Part shown: positions 31,753-40,107 of the stretch, one piece after another
Layout of the letters: each line of letters opens with the position of its first letter
How positions within the stretch are numbered: the stretch's first letter is position 1
Assembly (NCBI RefSeq): GCF_003148475.1
Contig: NZ_QGGG01000022.1
Location: 1 to 63,284, forward strand
Length of the DNA stretch: 63,284 bases
Direction: 5' to 3'
Source of the DNA: Pseudaminobacter salicylatoxidans
GTDB taxonomy: Bacteria > Pseudomonadota > Alphaproteobacteria > Rhizobiales > Rhizobiaceae
Program-made: the position numbers and the translations under genes
The notes under the pieces: model-generated
What the model saw: the letters and a program-made list of their open reading frames with translations, nothing else
Told to the model about the DNA's origin: nothing
Databases searched by the model: none

Positions 31753-34305
31753 CTACAGCTCCCGCAGCACCGGCGCAGCCTTGTGACCCAGCACCCTCCA
31801 GGTGCCGACAAGCCCGACGCCGACCGTCACGACAAGCGCGATCAGCAGCGTTACCACGGCCACTTCCGGCAGGAACAGCCATGGCAGTTTCATCACCCGT
31901 GCGACAACAAACCACGCCGCCACACCACCCGCCGCGAGCGCGAAAACGGCGGTCGCAAGCCCGATCAGCATATATTCGAGGGAAAAGGCGGCAATCAGCG
32001 TGCGCCGCGTGGCGCCGAGCGTCTTCAGCACCACCGCGTCATGGATGCGGGCGCGGTTGCCGGCGGCCAGCGCCCCGGCCAGCACCAGCACCGAGGCGAC
32101 CAGCGCGACGCCGGCGGCCACGCGGATGGCGGTGCCGAGCTGGTCGATCAGGTGGTTTATGACCTCCAGCGCATCCTTCACCCGCACGCTGGTGACGGCC
32201 GGGAAGGCGCGCGTCACAGCGTTCAGCACGCGCGCATCGTCGGCGGTGCCGGTGCCGGGCGTCAGCAGCGTCGCCAGCCAGGAATGCGGGGCGCCGGCGA
32301 AGGTGTTGGGCGAGAACACCATGACGAAATTGATGCCCATCGATTCCCACTTCACTTCGCGGAAGCTGGCGATCTTCGCCGTCACGTTGCGGCCCAGCAC
32401 ATTGACGGTGACGGTGTCGCCGAGCTTCAGCCCCAGCTCACCGCCCTCCTGAGCGGAAAAGGACACCAGCGGCTCGCCCTGATAATCCGGCGGCCACCAT
32501 TCGCCGGCCGACAGCGTCGAGTTTTCCGGCAGGTTCTTCGCATAGGTCAGGCCGCGGTCGCCGCGCAGCACCCAGGCGCCGGCCGGCGGCACGTCCAGTT
32601 TCTGCACCTCCACGCCGTTCAGCGCCATCACGCGGCCGCGCAGCATGGGCACGCGCACCAGCTTGCCGCCCGGCGCTTCCCTGGCGATAAGGTCGGCGAA
32701 GGCATCGACTTCGGTCGGCTGGATGTCGACGAAGAAGAAATTGGGCGCATCCTTCGGCAGGCTGCCCGAAATCTGCCGGCGCAGATTGCCGTCGATCAGC
32801 GCCAGCGTGACGAGCAGGGTGAGCCCGAGGCCGAGCGACAGCACCACCGAAGGCGTCAGCGCGCCGGGACGATGGATATTGCCCAGTGCCAGCCTGAGCG
32901 CGGTGGAGCGTACGCGCGGGCTGCGGCGCGCCAGCCATTGCACGCCGAGCCCCACCACGCGCAGCACGATGAAGGAAAACACCGCCGCGCCGACGAAGAT
33001 CAGCGCCAGCCGCCGGTCGCTGGAAAACCACACCGCGAGCGCTGCAAGCAGCACGGCGAGCCCGCCAGCGGCAGCGACATAGCCGAGCTTCGGCAGGCCG
33101 CCGCCAAAGCCCATCTCGCGGAACAGCGCGGTCGCCGGCACGTTGCGCGCGCGGCCGAGCGGCAACAGCGCGAAGGCGAGCGTCACCAGGAAGCCGAACA
33201 GCGCGCCCATCGCCAGGGCGCCGGGATAGACGCCGCCTTCGGCCGGCACGGGGATGACGCTGGCAAGGGCAGCGGCCGCCGCAAAGGGCATCAGCGCGCC
33301 AAGCACAAGGCCGATCGCCACGCCGATCGCCGCGATCAGCAGGATCTGCACCAGATAGACGGTGAAGACGAAGCCGCCGGACGCGCCGAGGCTCTTGAAG
33401 GTGGCGATGACCGCGCGCTTGCTGTCGAGATAGGCGCGCACCGCATTGGCCACGCCCACGCCGCCGACCACCAGCGCGGTCAAGCCCACCAGCGTCAGGA
33501 ACTGCGAAAAGCGCTCGATATTGGCCGAAAGGGCGGGGGCCGCATTGCTGCGGGTGCGGATGCTCCAGCCGGCCTGCGGAAATTTCTCGCCGGCCTCGGT
33601 ACGGATATCGGCAAGCCGGGCTTCGCTCACGCCATCGGGCAGGCGGATCTTGTAGGCGTGCTCGACAAGGCTGCCGGGCTGGATGAGCCCGGAGGCGCGC
33701 AGGCCCTCCAGCGACACCATCAGGCGCGGCGCGAAGCCGAACCCTTCGGAAATGGCGTCCGGCTCGTTCACGATCGTCGCGCGCAGTTCGAAGACGGCAT
33801 TGCCGAGCATGACGCGGTCGCCCACCTTCAGGCCGAGCCGCTCCAGCAGGAGATCGGCGGCCGCCGCGCCATAGACGCCGCCCGTCTCGCCGAACAGGTC
33901 TTCGCGGGAAAGAGCCGGCGCGGTTTCCAGCGCGCCGAACAGCGGGTAGGCGGCATCCACCGCCTTGACCTCGGCCAGCGACTGGTCCGCCCCGTCCGGC
34001 AGGCGCACCATGGAGCGCATATTGGCGCTGCGCGACAGGGCGCCCAGGCTTTCCAGATAGGCGGCCTCATCGGCGGTCGCCTCACGCTGGTTGAGCTGGA
34101 AGCGCAGGTCGCCGCCGAGCAGCACCTGACCCTGACTGGCGACGCCGGCGGTGATCGACCGGGCGACGGAATTCACGCCGCCGATGGCCGCCACGCCGAG
34201 CGTGATGCAGGTGAGGAAGATGAGGAAGCCGCGCAACCCCCCGCGCATTTCGCGCAGCGAGAAGCGGAAGGCGAGCCGCAAGGCCTTTGCCGTCGTCATG
34301 CGCAC
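31753..34305 (-). CDS. ABC transporter permease of the FtsX/YbbP type
   Basis: 850 aa. One N-terminal helix (LRGFLIFLTCITLGVAAIGG), a large extracytoplasmic domain, then groups of helices near 265-480 and at the C-terminus give the usual MacB/FtsX-like fold in two halves. With the ATPase upstream it forms a mechanotransmission-type ABC complex rather than a classical importer. In many proteobacteria this pair neighbours tesA, as here; suggested roles include lipid or lipoprotein handling, but the substrate is unknown. Confidence 0.9.
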   Translation of the reverse strand: MRMTTAKALRLAFRFSLREMRGGLRGFLIFLTCITLGVAAIGGVNSVARSITAGVASQGQVLLGGDLRFQLNQREATADEAAYLESLGALSRSANMRSMVRLPDGADQSLAEVKAVDAAYPLFGALETAPALSREDLFGETGGVYGAAAADLLLERLGLKVGDRVMLGNAVFELRATIVNEPDAISEGFGFAPRLMVSLEGLRASGLIQPGSLVEHAYKIRLPDGVSEARLADIRTEAGEKFPQAGWSIRTRSNAAPALSANIERFSQFLTLVGLTALVVGGVGVANAVRAYLDSKRAVIATFKSLGASGGFVFTVYLVQILLIAAIGVAIGLVLGALMPFAAAAALASVIPVPAEGGVYPGALAMGALFGFLVTLAFALLPLGRARNVPATALFREMGFGGGLPKLGYVAAAGGLAVLLAALAVWFSSDRRLALIFVGAAVFSFIVLRVVGLGVQWLARRSPRVRSTALRLALGNIHRPGALTPSVVLSLGLGLTLLVTLALIDGNLRRQISGSLPKDAPNFFFVDIQPTEVDAFADLIAREAPGGKLVRVPMLRGRVMALNGVEVQKLDVPPAGAWVLRGDRGLTYAKNLPENSTLSAGEWWPPDYQGEPLVSFSAQEGGELGLKLGDTVTVNVLGRNVTAKIASFREVKWESMGINFVMVFSPNTFAGAPHSWLATLLTPGTGTADDARVLNAVTRAFPAVTSVRVKDALEVINHLIDQLGTAIRVAAGVALVASVLVLAGALAAGNRARIHDAVVLKTLGATRRTLIAAFSLEYMLIGLATAVFALAAGGVAAWFVVARVMKLPWLFLPEVAVVTLLIALVVTVGVGLVGTWRVLGHKAAPVLREL

Positions 34306-34416
34306 GCCCCCGCGATGGCGAGCGGTGCGCGGACTGGAGAGGAAGGCGCTCTGCGTTGCCCCTCTCTGGTCAGAGGGGAGTGTGAAGGGGCGAGACGTTT
34401 TTCCATCAAACTCGAC
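34306..34416. other. Gap with hairpin between the YbbP-type permease and its ATPase
   Basis: 111 bp between two genes of one transporter, which are usually adjacent. It holds CCCCTCT / AGAGGGG, a 7-bp hairpin, and CTGCGTTGCCCC, which also occurs in the ccmA-ccmB gap near 24500. It is probably a fragment of an intergenic repeat inserted in the operon. Confidence 0.45.
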
Positions 34417-35112
34417 CTACGCGCTGACGGCAACCGCCGCGCCCGCCTCGATGCGGCCCGAGCGCATGGCGACCTGCCGCGAGCAGCGCGCGGCGAGGGC
34501 CGGATCGTGCGTGACCAGCACCAGCGTCATGCCGCGCTCGCGCGCCTTGTCGAACAGCAGGTCGGCGATCTGCCGGCCCGTCGCCTGGTCGAGATTGCCG
34601 GTAGGTTCGTCGGCGATGAGGATGCGCGGCTCCGGCGCCAGTGCGCGCGCGATCGCCACGCGCTGCTGCTCGCCGCCCGAAAGCTCGCCCGGATAATGCG
34701 TGACGCGGTCGGCCAGCCCCACCGCCGCCAGTTCGCGCGCGGCAATTTCGAAGGCGTCGTGGCGGCCGGCAAGCTCCAGCGGCACCGCCACGTTTTCCAG
34801 CGCCGTCATGTTGGGGATGAGGTGGAAGGACTGGAAGATGATGCCGACGTTGCGGCCGCGAAAGGCGGCAATGCTGTCCTCACTCCTGCCGTTCAGCAAC
34901 TCGCCCGCGATGCGCACCGAGCCGGCATCGACCCCTTCCAGCCCGGCCAGCACCATGAGCAGCGTGGACTTGCCCGAGCCCGACGGCCCGACGATGCCGA
35001 CCGCCTCGCCCGACGCCACCGAAAGGCTGACGCCCTTCAGCACATGCACCATGGAAGCCCCGCTTCCCAGGGTCAGCGAGACGTCCTTCAGGTCGATGAC
35101 GGTTTCTGTCAC
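34417..35112 (-). CDS. ABC transporter ATP-binding protein (YbbA/LolD type)
   Basis: 231 aa. Walker A GPSGSGKST lies near 39-47, the Q-loop is NVGIIFQSFHLIPNMTALENV, the signature is LSGGEQQRVAIARAL and Walker B is ILIADEPTGNLD. The sequence matches the MacB/LolD/YbbA branch. It is divergent from tesA over 75 bp, the classic tesA-ybbA arrangement, and is the partner of the permease downstream. Confidence 0.93.
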   Translation of the reverse strand: MTETVIDLKDVSLTLGSGASMVHVLKGVSLSVASGEAVGIVGPSGSGKSTLLMVLAGLEGVDAGSVRIAGELLNGRSEDSIAAFRGRNVGIIFQSFHLIPNMTALENVAVPLELAGRHDAFEIAARELAAVGLADRVTHYPGELSGGEQQRVAIARALAPEPRILIADEPTGNLDQATGRQIADLLFDKARERGMTLVLVTHDPALAARCSRQVAMRSGRIEAGAAVAVSA

Positions 35113-35147
35113 GGCGATCCGATCCTATATGAGAAAGGAAAAGGCGG

Positions 35148-35173
35148 AATTTCTGGACATAATTTCTGGACAT
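35148..35173. promoter_or_regulatory. Perfect 13-bp tandem repeat in the ybbA-tesA divergent promoter
   Basis: AATTTCTGGACAT occurs twice head to tail (35148-35160 and 35161-35173). The junction creates CATAAT, a good -10 element for tesA. It could be an operator pair or a recent duplication. It ends 14 bp before the tesA ATG. Confidence 0.45.
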
Positions 35174-35187
35174 ATGGGCGGTGCGGC

Positions 35188-35835
35188 ATGGCATTGAAAC
35201 ATCTGATAATTGCACTTTTTGCCGCATTCCTTTCCCTTCCGGCCCTGCAGCCCGCCGTGGCGGAGCCGTTCCGCATCGTCGGCTTCGGCGACAGCCTCAT
35301 GGCGGGCTACGGCCTCGATGCCGGGCAGAGCTTTCCCGAAAAACTGGAGGCGGCGCTACGCAAGGATGGTCACGATGTCGTGATCGCCAATGCCGGCGTT
35401 TCGGGCGACACCACCAGCGGCGGGTTGTCACGGCTCGACTGGTCGGTGCCGGACGGAACGCAACTGGTGATCCTCGAACTCGGCGCAAATGACATGCTGC
35501 GCGGCATTTCGCCCGAACTCAGCGAAAAGAACCTCGACACCATGATCGCCCGGCTGAAGGAACGCGGCATCCCGGTGCTGCTGGCCGGCATGCGCGCCGC
35601 GCCCAATCTCGGCGCCGACTATGGGCGGAAGTTCGATGCGATCTATCCGCGGCTCGCGCAAAAATATGACGTTGCGCTTTATCCGTTCTTCCTCGACGGC
35701 GTCGCCGCAGATCAGAGCGTGCTGCTGGAGGACGGAATGCACCCGAACGCCGCCGGCATCGACCGCATGGTCGAGCGTATGATGCCGGTGGTGGAACAGG
35801 CGATAACCGCCGCGCTGCAAGCCGAAGCCGGATAA
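35188..35835 (+). CDS. tesA: Arylesterase / acyl-CoA thioesterase I (TesA, GDSL hydrolase)
   Basis: 215 aa. A signal peptide (1-25, ending PAVA) directs it to the periplasm. The SGNH blocks are GDSLMAGYG with Ser36, GVSGDTTSGG, LGANDMLRG and DGMHPN with the catalytic Asp and His. It hydrolyses thioesters and esters, with a possible lysophospholipase role. The start at 35188 was chosen because it opens the signal peptide. Divergent from the ABC pair. Confidence 0.93.
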   Translation: MALKHLIIALFAAFLSLPALQPAVAEPFRIVGFGDSLMAGYGLDAGQSFPEKLEAALRKDGHDVVIANAGVSGDTTSGGLSRLDWSVPDGTQLVILELGANDMLRGISPELSEKNLDTMIARLKERGIPVLLAGMRAAPNLGADYGRKFDAIYPRLAQKYDVALYPFFLDGVAADQSVLLEDGMHPNAAGIDRMVERMMPVVEQAITAALQAEAG

Positions 35836-35947
35836 CCTTCCGGCCGCAGCGGTTACGCTTGTTGAGTGGAGAGAGCGAATTAGCGGTTGCCCCGATGTGG
35901 AAACAATGATTCGCTCAAGTACAGAAAGTCGATTCGGGGAGGCTGCG

Positions 35948-36544
35948 ATGCCAAGACTTTTCACCGCCCTCGAAATCCCGCGAGATGCAGCGCTTTCACT
36001 TTCATTGCTGCGCGGAGGCCTTCCGGGAGCCCGCTGGATAGACGTCGAAAACTACCACCTGACCTTGCGCTTCATTGGAGATGTCGAAGGCCATATGGCC
36101 GACGAGATTGCCAGCGCGCTCGACCGGGTGCGGCGTCCCGCCTTCCAGCTCAGGCTTTCGGGTGTCGGCGCTTTCGGCTCCAAGAAGCCGCATGCGGTGT
36201 GGGCCGGCGTGGCCTCTTCGCCGGACCTGATGGCGCTGCAGGCCGAGATCGAGCGCATCTGCCAGCGTCTCGGCGTGCCGTCCGACCCGCGCAAATTCTC
36301 GCCTCATGTCACGCTGGCGCGGCTGCGCAACCCCAATCCGCTGGACGTCGCCAAATATCTGTCGGCGCACGGCAATTTCTCGGCCGCGCCCTTCAAGGTC
36401 GGCCGCTTCGTGCTGATGTCGTCGCGCGATTCGGTCGGCGGCGGCCCTTACATCGTCGAGGAAGCCTGGCCGCTTTCCGGCGCCGGGGCGCGGTCCGGCA
36501 ACCTGCCCGCCAGCGACTCCGACGCATTGCGGATCATGCGGTAG
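35948..36544 (+). CDS. thpR: RNA 2',3'-cyclic phosphodiesterase ThpR
   Basis: 198 aa of the 2H phosphoesterase family. The two catalytic HxTL motifs are HLTL at 37-40 and HVTL at 120-123. The start at 35948 has GGGAGG upstream; a longer start at 35897 is not supported. The last about 30 residues pass the usual C-terminus and run 97 bp into the 3' end of the convergent phosphatase gene on the other strand. Confidence 0.92.
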   Translation: MPRLFTALEIPRDAALSLSLLRGGLPGARWIDVENYHLTLRFIGDVEGHMADEIASALDRVRRPAFQLRLSGVGAFGSKKPHAVWAGVASSPDLMALQAEIERICQRLGVPSDPRKFSPHVTLARLRNPNPLDVAKYLSAHGNFSAAPFKVGRFVLMSSRDSVGGGPYIVEEAWPLSGAGARSGNLPASDSDALRIMR

Positions 36545-36966
36545 ACATTCTCGAAGTCCTTCGCATCGCCATAATAGGGGTCGGGCACATCGCTCGCCCG
36601 GCCCTGCGCGAAATCGAGATAGAGATGGATTTTCGCGCGTGTCGGCGCCGGCGCGATGCGCTGCAGATCGGCGACGTTCGCGCGGTCCATGCCAAGGATA
36701 ATATCGAAGCGGTGAAAATCGTCGGCCATGATCTTGCGCGCCCGTAAGCCAGATATGTCGAGGCCGTTACGGGCAGCCACGGCGATGGAACGACGGTCCG
36801 GCGGCGAGCCGATGTGCCAGCCGCCGGTGCCGGCCGAATCGAGCAGGAAGCCGCCACGCGTGCCGTGCTCTTCCAGCACATGGCCGAACACGCCCTCCGC
36901 CAGCGGCGAGCGGCAGATATTGCCGAGGCAGACGAACAGGATCGAGGTCTTGGGCTGTGCTGTCAT
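36448..36966 (-). CDS. Low molecular weight protein-tyrosine phosphatase
   Basis: 172 aa. The P-loop CLGNICRS gives the nucleophile Cys13 and Arg19; the general-acid Asp is in DVPDPYYGD. The C-terminus is longer than in most members (about 155), and this extra part overlaps thpR on the opposite strand. Substrates may be tyrosine-phosphorylated proteins; in other bacteria such enzymes act on exopolysaccharide kinases. No kinase gene is nearby. Confidence 0.93.
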   Translation of the reverse strand: MTAQPKTSILFVCLGNICRSPLAEGVFGHVLEEHGTRGGFLLDSAGTGGWHIGSPPDRRSIAVAARNGLDISGLRARKIMADDFHRFDIILGMDRANVADLQRIAPAPTRAKIHLYLDFAQGRASDVPDPYYGDAKDFENVYRMIRNASESLAGRLPDRAPAPESGQASSTM

Positions 36967-36984
36967 GAGGGCTTGGGCCTGTTA

Positions 36985-37175
36985 TCTGTCTGGCTCCGGT
37001 TTGCTGCGCAAACCACCATTCCGGGGCGAGCCGCGGGTCTCGCCCGTCCTTCGGACCCCCGATCGACGGGGGAGAGGAAATGCTGTCCGCGAGCCTGGCT
37101 CCCTTCCTCTCCCCTTTTGAAGGGGAAAGGTGCCGACCCCGGATTTGATCCGCGAGAGGCGAAGTGGGGGTAGAT
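36985..37175. repeat. Intergenic palindromic repeat, copy A
   Basis: It holds, in order, CTCCGGTTTGCTGCGCAAACC, CCCCCGATCGACGGGGGAGAGG, GTCC, CTCTCCCCTTTTGAAGGGG and GCGAAGTGGGGGT. The same series, in the same order, occurs at 52290-52425. Several parts are inverted repeats. No gene is supported between the phosphatase and the ubiH-type gene; 37176-37250 has nothing recognisable. Confidence 0.7.
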
Positions 37176-37250
37176 CACGGCCGTATATGATCGCCCCCGC
37201 ACGGTCGCAGCCTCGCGGCAAATCCCCGACCGGCGGCAGCGCCGGGTTTC

Positions 37251-38495
37251 CTAAAGCGCCTCGCCACGCAGCAGCCTGGGCATGTCGCCGCTCAGGCCCG
37301 ATGCCTGCCGGATGAAGAAGGACTTCATGGCCGGCATGCGGTCCACCAGCCCGAGCCCGAAATCGCGCAGCGCACGAACCGGGCCGAAATCGTTGGAGAA
37401 CAGGCGGGTGAGCACGTCGGTGGTCACGCCCATCTGCACCGTGTCGAAGCGACGCCAGGCCTGATAGCGCTGCAGCACGTCGAGCGCGCCGATGTCCTGA
37501 CCGAGCCGATCGGCCTCCACCACGGTCTCCGCAAGGGCGGCCACGTCCTTGAAGCCGAGGTTGAGGCCCTGCCCGGCGATGGGGTGGATGCCGTGGGCGG
37601 CGTCGCCCGCCAACGCGAAGCGCGGCGCCACGAAGTCGCGCGCCAGCGTCAGCCCGAGCGGCCAGGCGCGCGGCTTGCCTTCCACGCGCAGCTCGCCGAG
37701 CTGCAGGCCGAAGCGCTGCTCCAGCTCGCTCTCGAACACCAGCTCGTCGCTGGCGACCAGCCTGTCGGCGTCTTCCGTGCGCTCCGACCAGACGATGGAC
37801 GAGCGGTTGCCCTTCAAGGGCAGGATGGCGAAGGGACCGGCGGGCAGGAAATGCTCTTCGGCGCGGCCATTGTGCGGACGCTCATGCGCAACGGTGCAGA
37901 CGATGCCCGACTGGCCGTATTCCCAGCGCACGGTCTTGATGCCGGCCATGTCGCGCAGGCGCGACTTGACGCCATCGGCCGCCACCAGCAGGCGCGCATC
38001 GAGCGAGGTGCCGTCGGCCAGATGCACGGCGACGCTGGCAAGCCCGGTCTCGAAGGCCTGCACGGCCATGCCCTCGATGAGGTCGATGCCGAGTTCGTGC
38101 GCGCGGCGGCGCAGCGCCCCGTTCAGCACCTTGTTTTCCACCATATGGGCAAAGGGCTCGCCCGGCGCGACCTCGCCGTCGAAGGTGAGATAGACCGGCC
38201 GCACCGGGTCGGCGATGCGCGAATCGGTGATGACCATGTCGGTGATGGGCTGCGCTTCGGGCAGGATCTCGTCCCAGCAGCCGAGCTGGCGCAGCATGCG
38301 GCAGGCGGCTGCTGCAATCGCGGAAGCGCGGGTGTCGCGCTGCCAGACGCCTTCGGGCGCGGCATCGACGATGGCGACGGACATGCTGGGCCGCGCCTGC
38401 TTTATCGAAACGGCGGCGGCGAGGCCGACATAGCCCGCTCCGGCGATCAGAACATCGAGCGCCAGCTTGTCGTCCGCGGATTTCCTCTCGACCAT
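37251..38495 (-). CDS. FAD-dependent monooxygenase, UbiH/UbiF/VisC/COQ6 family
   Basis: 414 aa. The FAD-binding GAGYVG is at 19-24, the DG motif is in VAADGVKSRLRD and the second FAD motif is LAGDAAHGIHPIAGQGLNLGFKD. These enzymes hydroxylate the ubiquinone ring; which carbon cannot be told. The start at 38495 has GGAGGTGAG upstream; longer in-frame starts run into the divergent tesB promoter. Divergent from tesB. Confidence 0.92.
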   Translation of the reverse strand: MVERKSADDKLALDVLIAGAGYVGLAAAVSIKQARPSMSVAIVDAAPEGVWQRDTRASAIAAAACRMLRQLGCWDEILPEAQPITDMVITDSRIADPVRPVYLTFDGEVAPGEPFAHMVENKVLNGALRRRAHELGIDLIEGMAVQAFETGLASVAVHLADGTSLDARLLVAADGVKSRLRDMAGIKTVRWEYGQSGIVCTVAHERPHNGRAEEHFLPAGPFAILPLKGNRSSIVWSERTEDADRLVASDELVFESELEQRFGLQLGELRVEGKPRAWPLGLTLARDFVAPRFALAGDAAHGIHPIAGQGLNLGFKDVAALAETVVEADRLGQDIGALDVLQRYQAWRRFDTVQMGVTTDVLTRLFSNDFGPVRALRDFGLGLVDRMPAMKSFFIRQASGLSGDMPRLLRGEAL

Positions 38496-38554
38496 CGCCC
38501 TCACCTCCAGCTCTTCGATTCCGACTTGCCTTGACTTGGCCGGACGTCCGTTCG

Positions 38555-38586
38555 AAACCTTCCGCACACATATTGTTGGAAGGTTT
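38555..38586 (+). promoter_or_regulatory. Hairpin covering the tesB ribosome-binding site
   Basis: AAACCTTCC (38555-38563) and GGAAGGTTT (38578-38586) pair perfectly around a 14-base loop. The right arm contains GGAAGG, the best Shine-Dalgarno for the tesB ATG at 38593, so folding would hide it. Confidence 0.5.
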
Positions 38587-38592
38587 TCGGAC

Positions 38593-39465
38593 ATGACGGC
38601 GGCCATGCAAGAGCTTCTGGCCATTCTCGACCTCGAGGAGCTGGAACACAACCTCTATCGTGGTCGCAGCCCCCAGCTCGACTGGCAGCGAGTCTTTGGC
38701 GGCCAGACCATAGCACAGGCGCTTGTAGCCGCCCAGCGCACCGTCGCGCCCAACCGCCATGTCCACTCCCTGCACGGCTATTTCATGCGGCCCGGCGACA
38801 CCAAGGTGCCGATCATCTATCAGGTGGACCGCATCCGCGACGGCAGCTCCTTCACCACGCGCCGCGTGGTGGCGATCCAGCACGGCCAGGCCATTTTTTC
38901 GCTGGAAGCATCCTTCCAGAAAGACGAGCCCGGTCTCGACCACCAGTTCCCCATGCCGCTCGACGTGCCGGCGCCCGAAACGCTGGGCACGCAGCAGGAG
39001 CTGATCGCCCGTTTCGGCGACGCCGTGCCCGAAGGCATTCGCCGCTATTGGGAGCGCGACCGGCCGATCGAGATGAAGCCGGTGGTGCTGAAGCACTATA
39101 CCAGCCGCGAGAAGCTGGCGCCGGAGCAGAAGATCTGGATCCGCACCACCGGCCCGGTGCCGGACAACCGCGCCACGCAGGCCACCGTGCTGGCCTATCT
39201 GTCCGACATGACGCTGCTCGACACCTCCACCTTCGCCCATGGCCGGGCGATCTTCGACCGCGACATCCAGGCAGCCAGCCTCGACCATGCCATGTGGTTC
39301 CATCGCAGCCATCCGCTCGACGACTGGCTGCTCTACACGCAGGACAGCCCCTCCACTTCCGGCGCGCGCGGCTTCACCCGCGGCCTGCTCTATGCGCGCG
39401 ACGGCACGCTGATCGCCTCGGTGGCGCAGGAAGGCCTGATCCGGCTTCGACAGCCCGAAAATTAG
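38593..39465 (+). CDS. tesB: Acyl-CoA thioesterase II (TesB)
   Basis: 290 aa double hot-dog protein. Typical blocks: RGRSPQLDWQRVFGGQTIAQAL near the start, HSLHGYFMRPGD, and, near the C-terminus, LDHAMWFHR and YTQDSPSTSGARGFTRG. It hydrolyses medium- and long-chain acyl-CoA. ATG 38593 is preferred over ATG 38605 because GGAAGG lies at the right distance. Monocistronic. Confidence 0.94.
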   Translation: MTAAMQELLAILDLEELEHNLYRGRSPQLDWQRVFGGQTIAQALVAAQRTVAPNRHVHSLHGYFMRPGDTKVPIIYQVDRIRDGSSFTTRRVVAIQHGQAIFSLEASFQKDEPGLDHQFPMPLDVPAPETLGTQQELIARFGDAVPEGIRRYWERDRPIEMKPVVLKHYTSREKLAPEQKIWIRTTGPVPDNRATQATVLAYLSDMTLLDTSTFAHGRAIFDRDIQAASLDHAMWFHRSHPLDDWLLYTQDSPSTSGARGFTRGLLYARDGTLIASVAQEGLIRLRQPEN

Positions 39466-39583
39466 GCAAATCCAAAAGCCTGCACATTTTATAATCAGCC
39501 TTATTCGCCCCGGATTGCCATCCGCAATCGGGAAGGCGAAAAATATCACGCATTTTCAAATGGCTGGGCTGCTTCGGCGGAAC

Positions 39584-39599
39584 TGGCACGAAGCTTGAT
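39584..39599 (+). promoter_or_regulatory. Candidate sigma-54 promoter of glnK-amtB
   Basis: TGGCACG-N4-TTGAT matches the -24/-12 consensus TGGCACG-N4-TTGCW except at one base of the -12 element. It lies 85 bp upstream of the glnK ATG. Rhizobial glnK-amtB is known to depend on NtrC and sigma-54. I did not find a convincing NtrC site upstream. Confidence 0.6.
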
Positions 39600-39683
39600 T
39601 TACCCAAGACACTCACCGGCTGCTCTCGCATCCCGGCGATGTCATGCACGCGCGGGATTGCGCACAGCAAAGGGGTAAAGCGG

Positions 39684-40022
39684 ATGAAAATCGTGATGGC
39701 CATCATCAAGCCATTCAAGCTCGACGAGGTGCGCCAGGCGCTCACCGCGGTCGGCATCGAGGGCCTGACCGTCACCGAGGTCAAGGGCTACGGCCGCCAG
39801 AAGGGACACACGGAAATCTATCGCGGCGCCGAATATGCGGTGAGCTTCCTGCCCAAGGTGAAGGTCGAGGTCGCGGTTGCCACCGACATGGTCGACAAGG
39901 CGATCGAAGCGATCATCGGCGCGGCCAAGACCGGCCAGATCGGCGACGGCAAGATCTTCGTTTTCGGCATCGACCAGGCCGTGCGCATCCGCACCGGTGA
40001 AACCGACACCGACGCGCTCTGA
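39684..40022 (+). CDS. glnK: Nitrogen regulatory protein P-II (GlnK)
   Basis: 112 aa. MKIVMAIIKPFKLDEVRQAL opens the family; the T-loop has EIYRGAEY with the uridylylated Tyr51; GDGKIFVFGIDQAVRIRTGE closes it. It senses 2-oxoglutarate and ATP/ADP, and blocks AmtB when ammonium is high. It directly precedes amtB (86-bp gap) and shares its sigma-54-like promoter, which argues for GlnK rather than GlnB. Confidence 0.96.
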   Translation: MKIVMAIIKPFKLDEVRQALTAVGIEGLTVTEVKGYGRQKGHTEIYRGAEYAVSFLPKVKVEVAVATDMVDKAIEAIIGAAKTGQIGDGKIFVFGIDQAVRIRTGETDTDAL

Positions 40023-40107
40023 CATTTCCGGCTGCGCGCTCGCGGCCGGCGCGCTGCGCCGCGAAAACGCACCCGTCGATCACCACCACATCCGAATGGA
40101 GACCTCG

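Noticed and set aside
36985-37175. CRISPR array or phage attachment site in the repeat-rich gaps
   Set aside because: Motifs are palindromic and dispersed, without regular repeat-spacer units, cas genes, integrase or tRNA.
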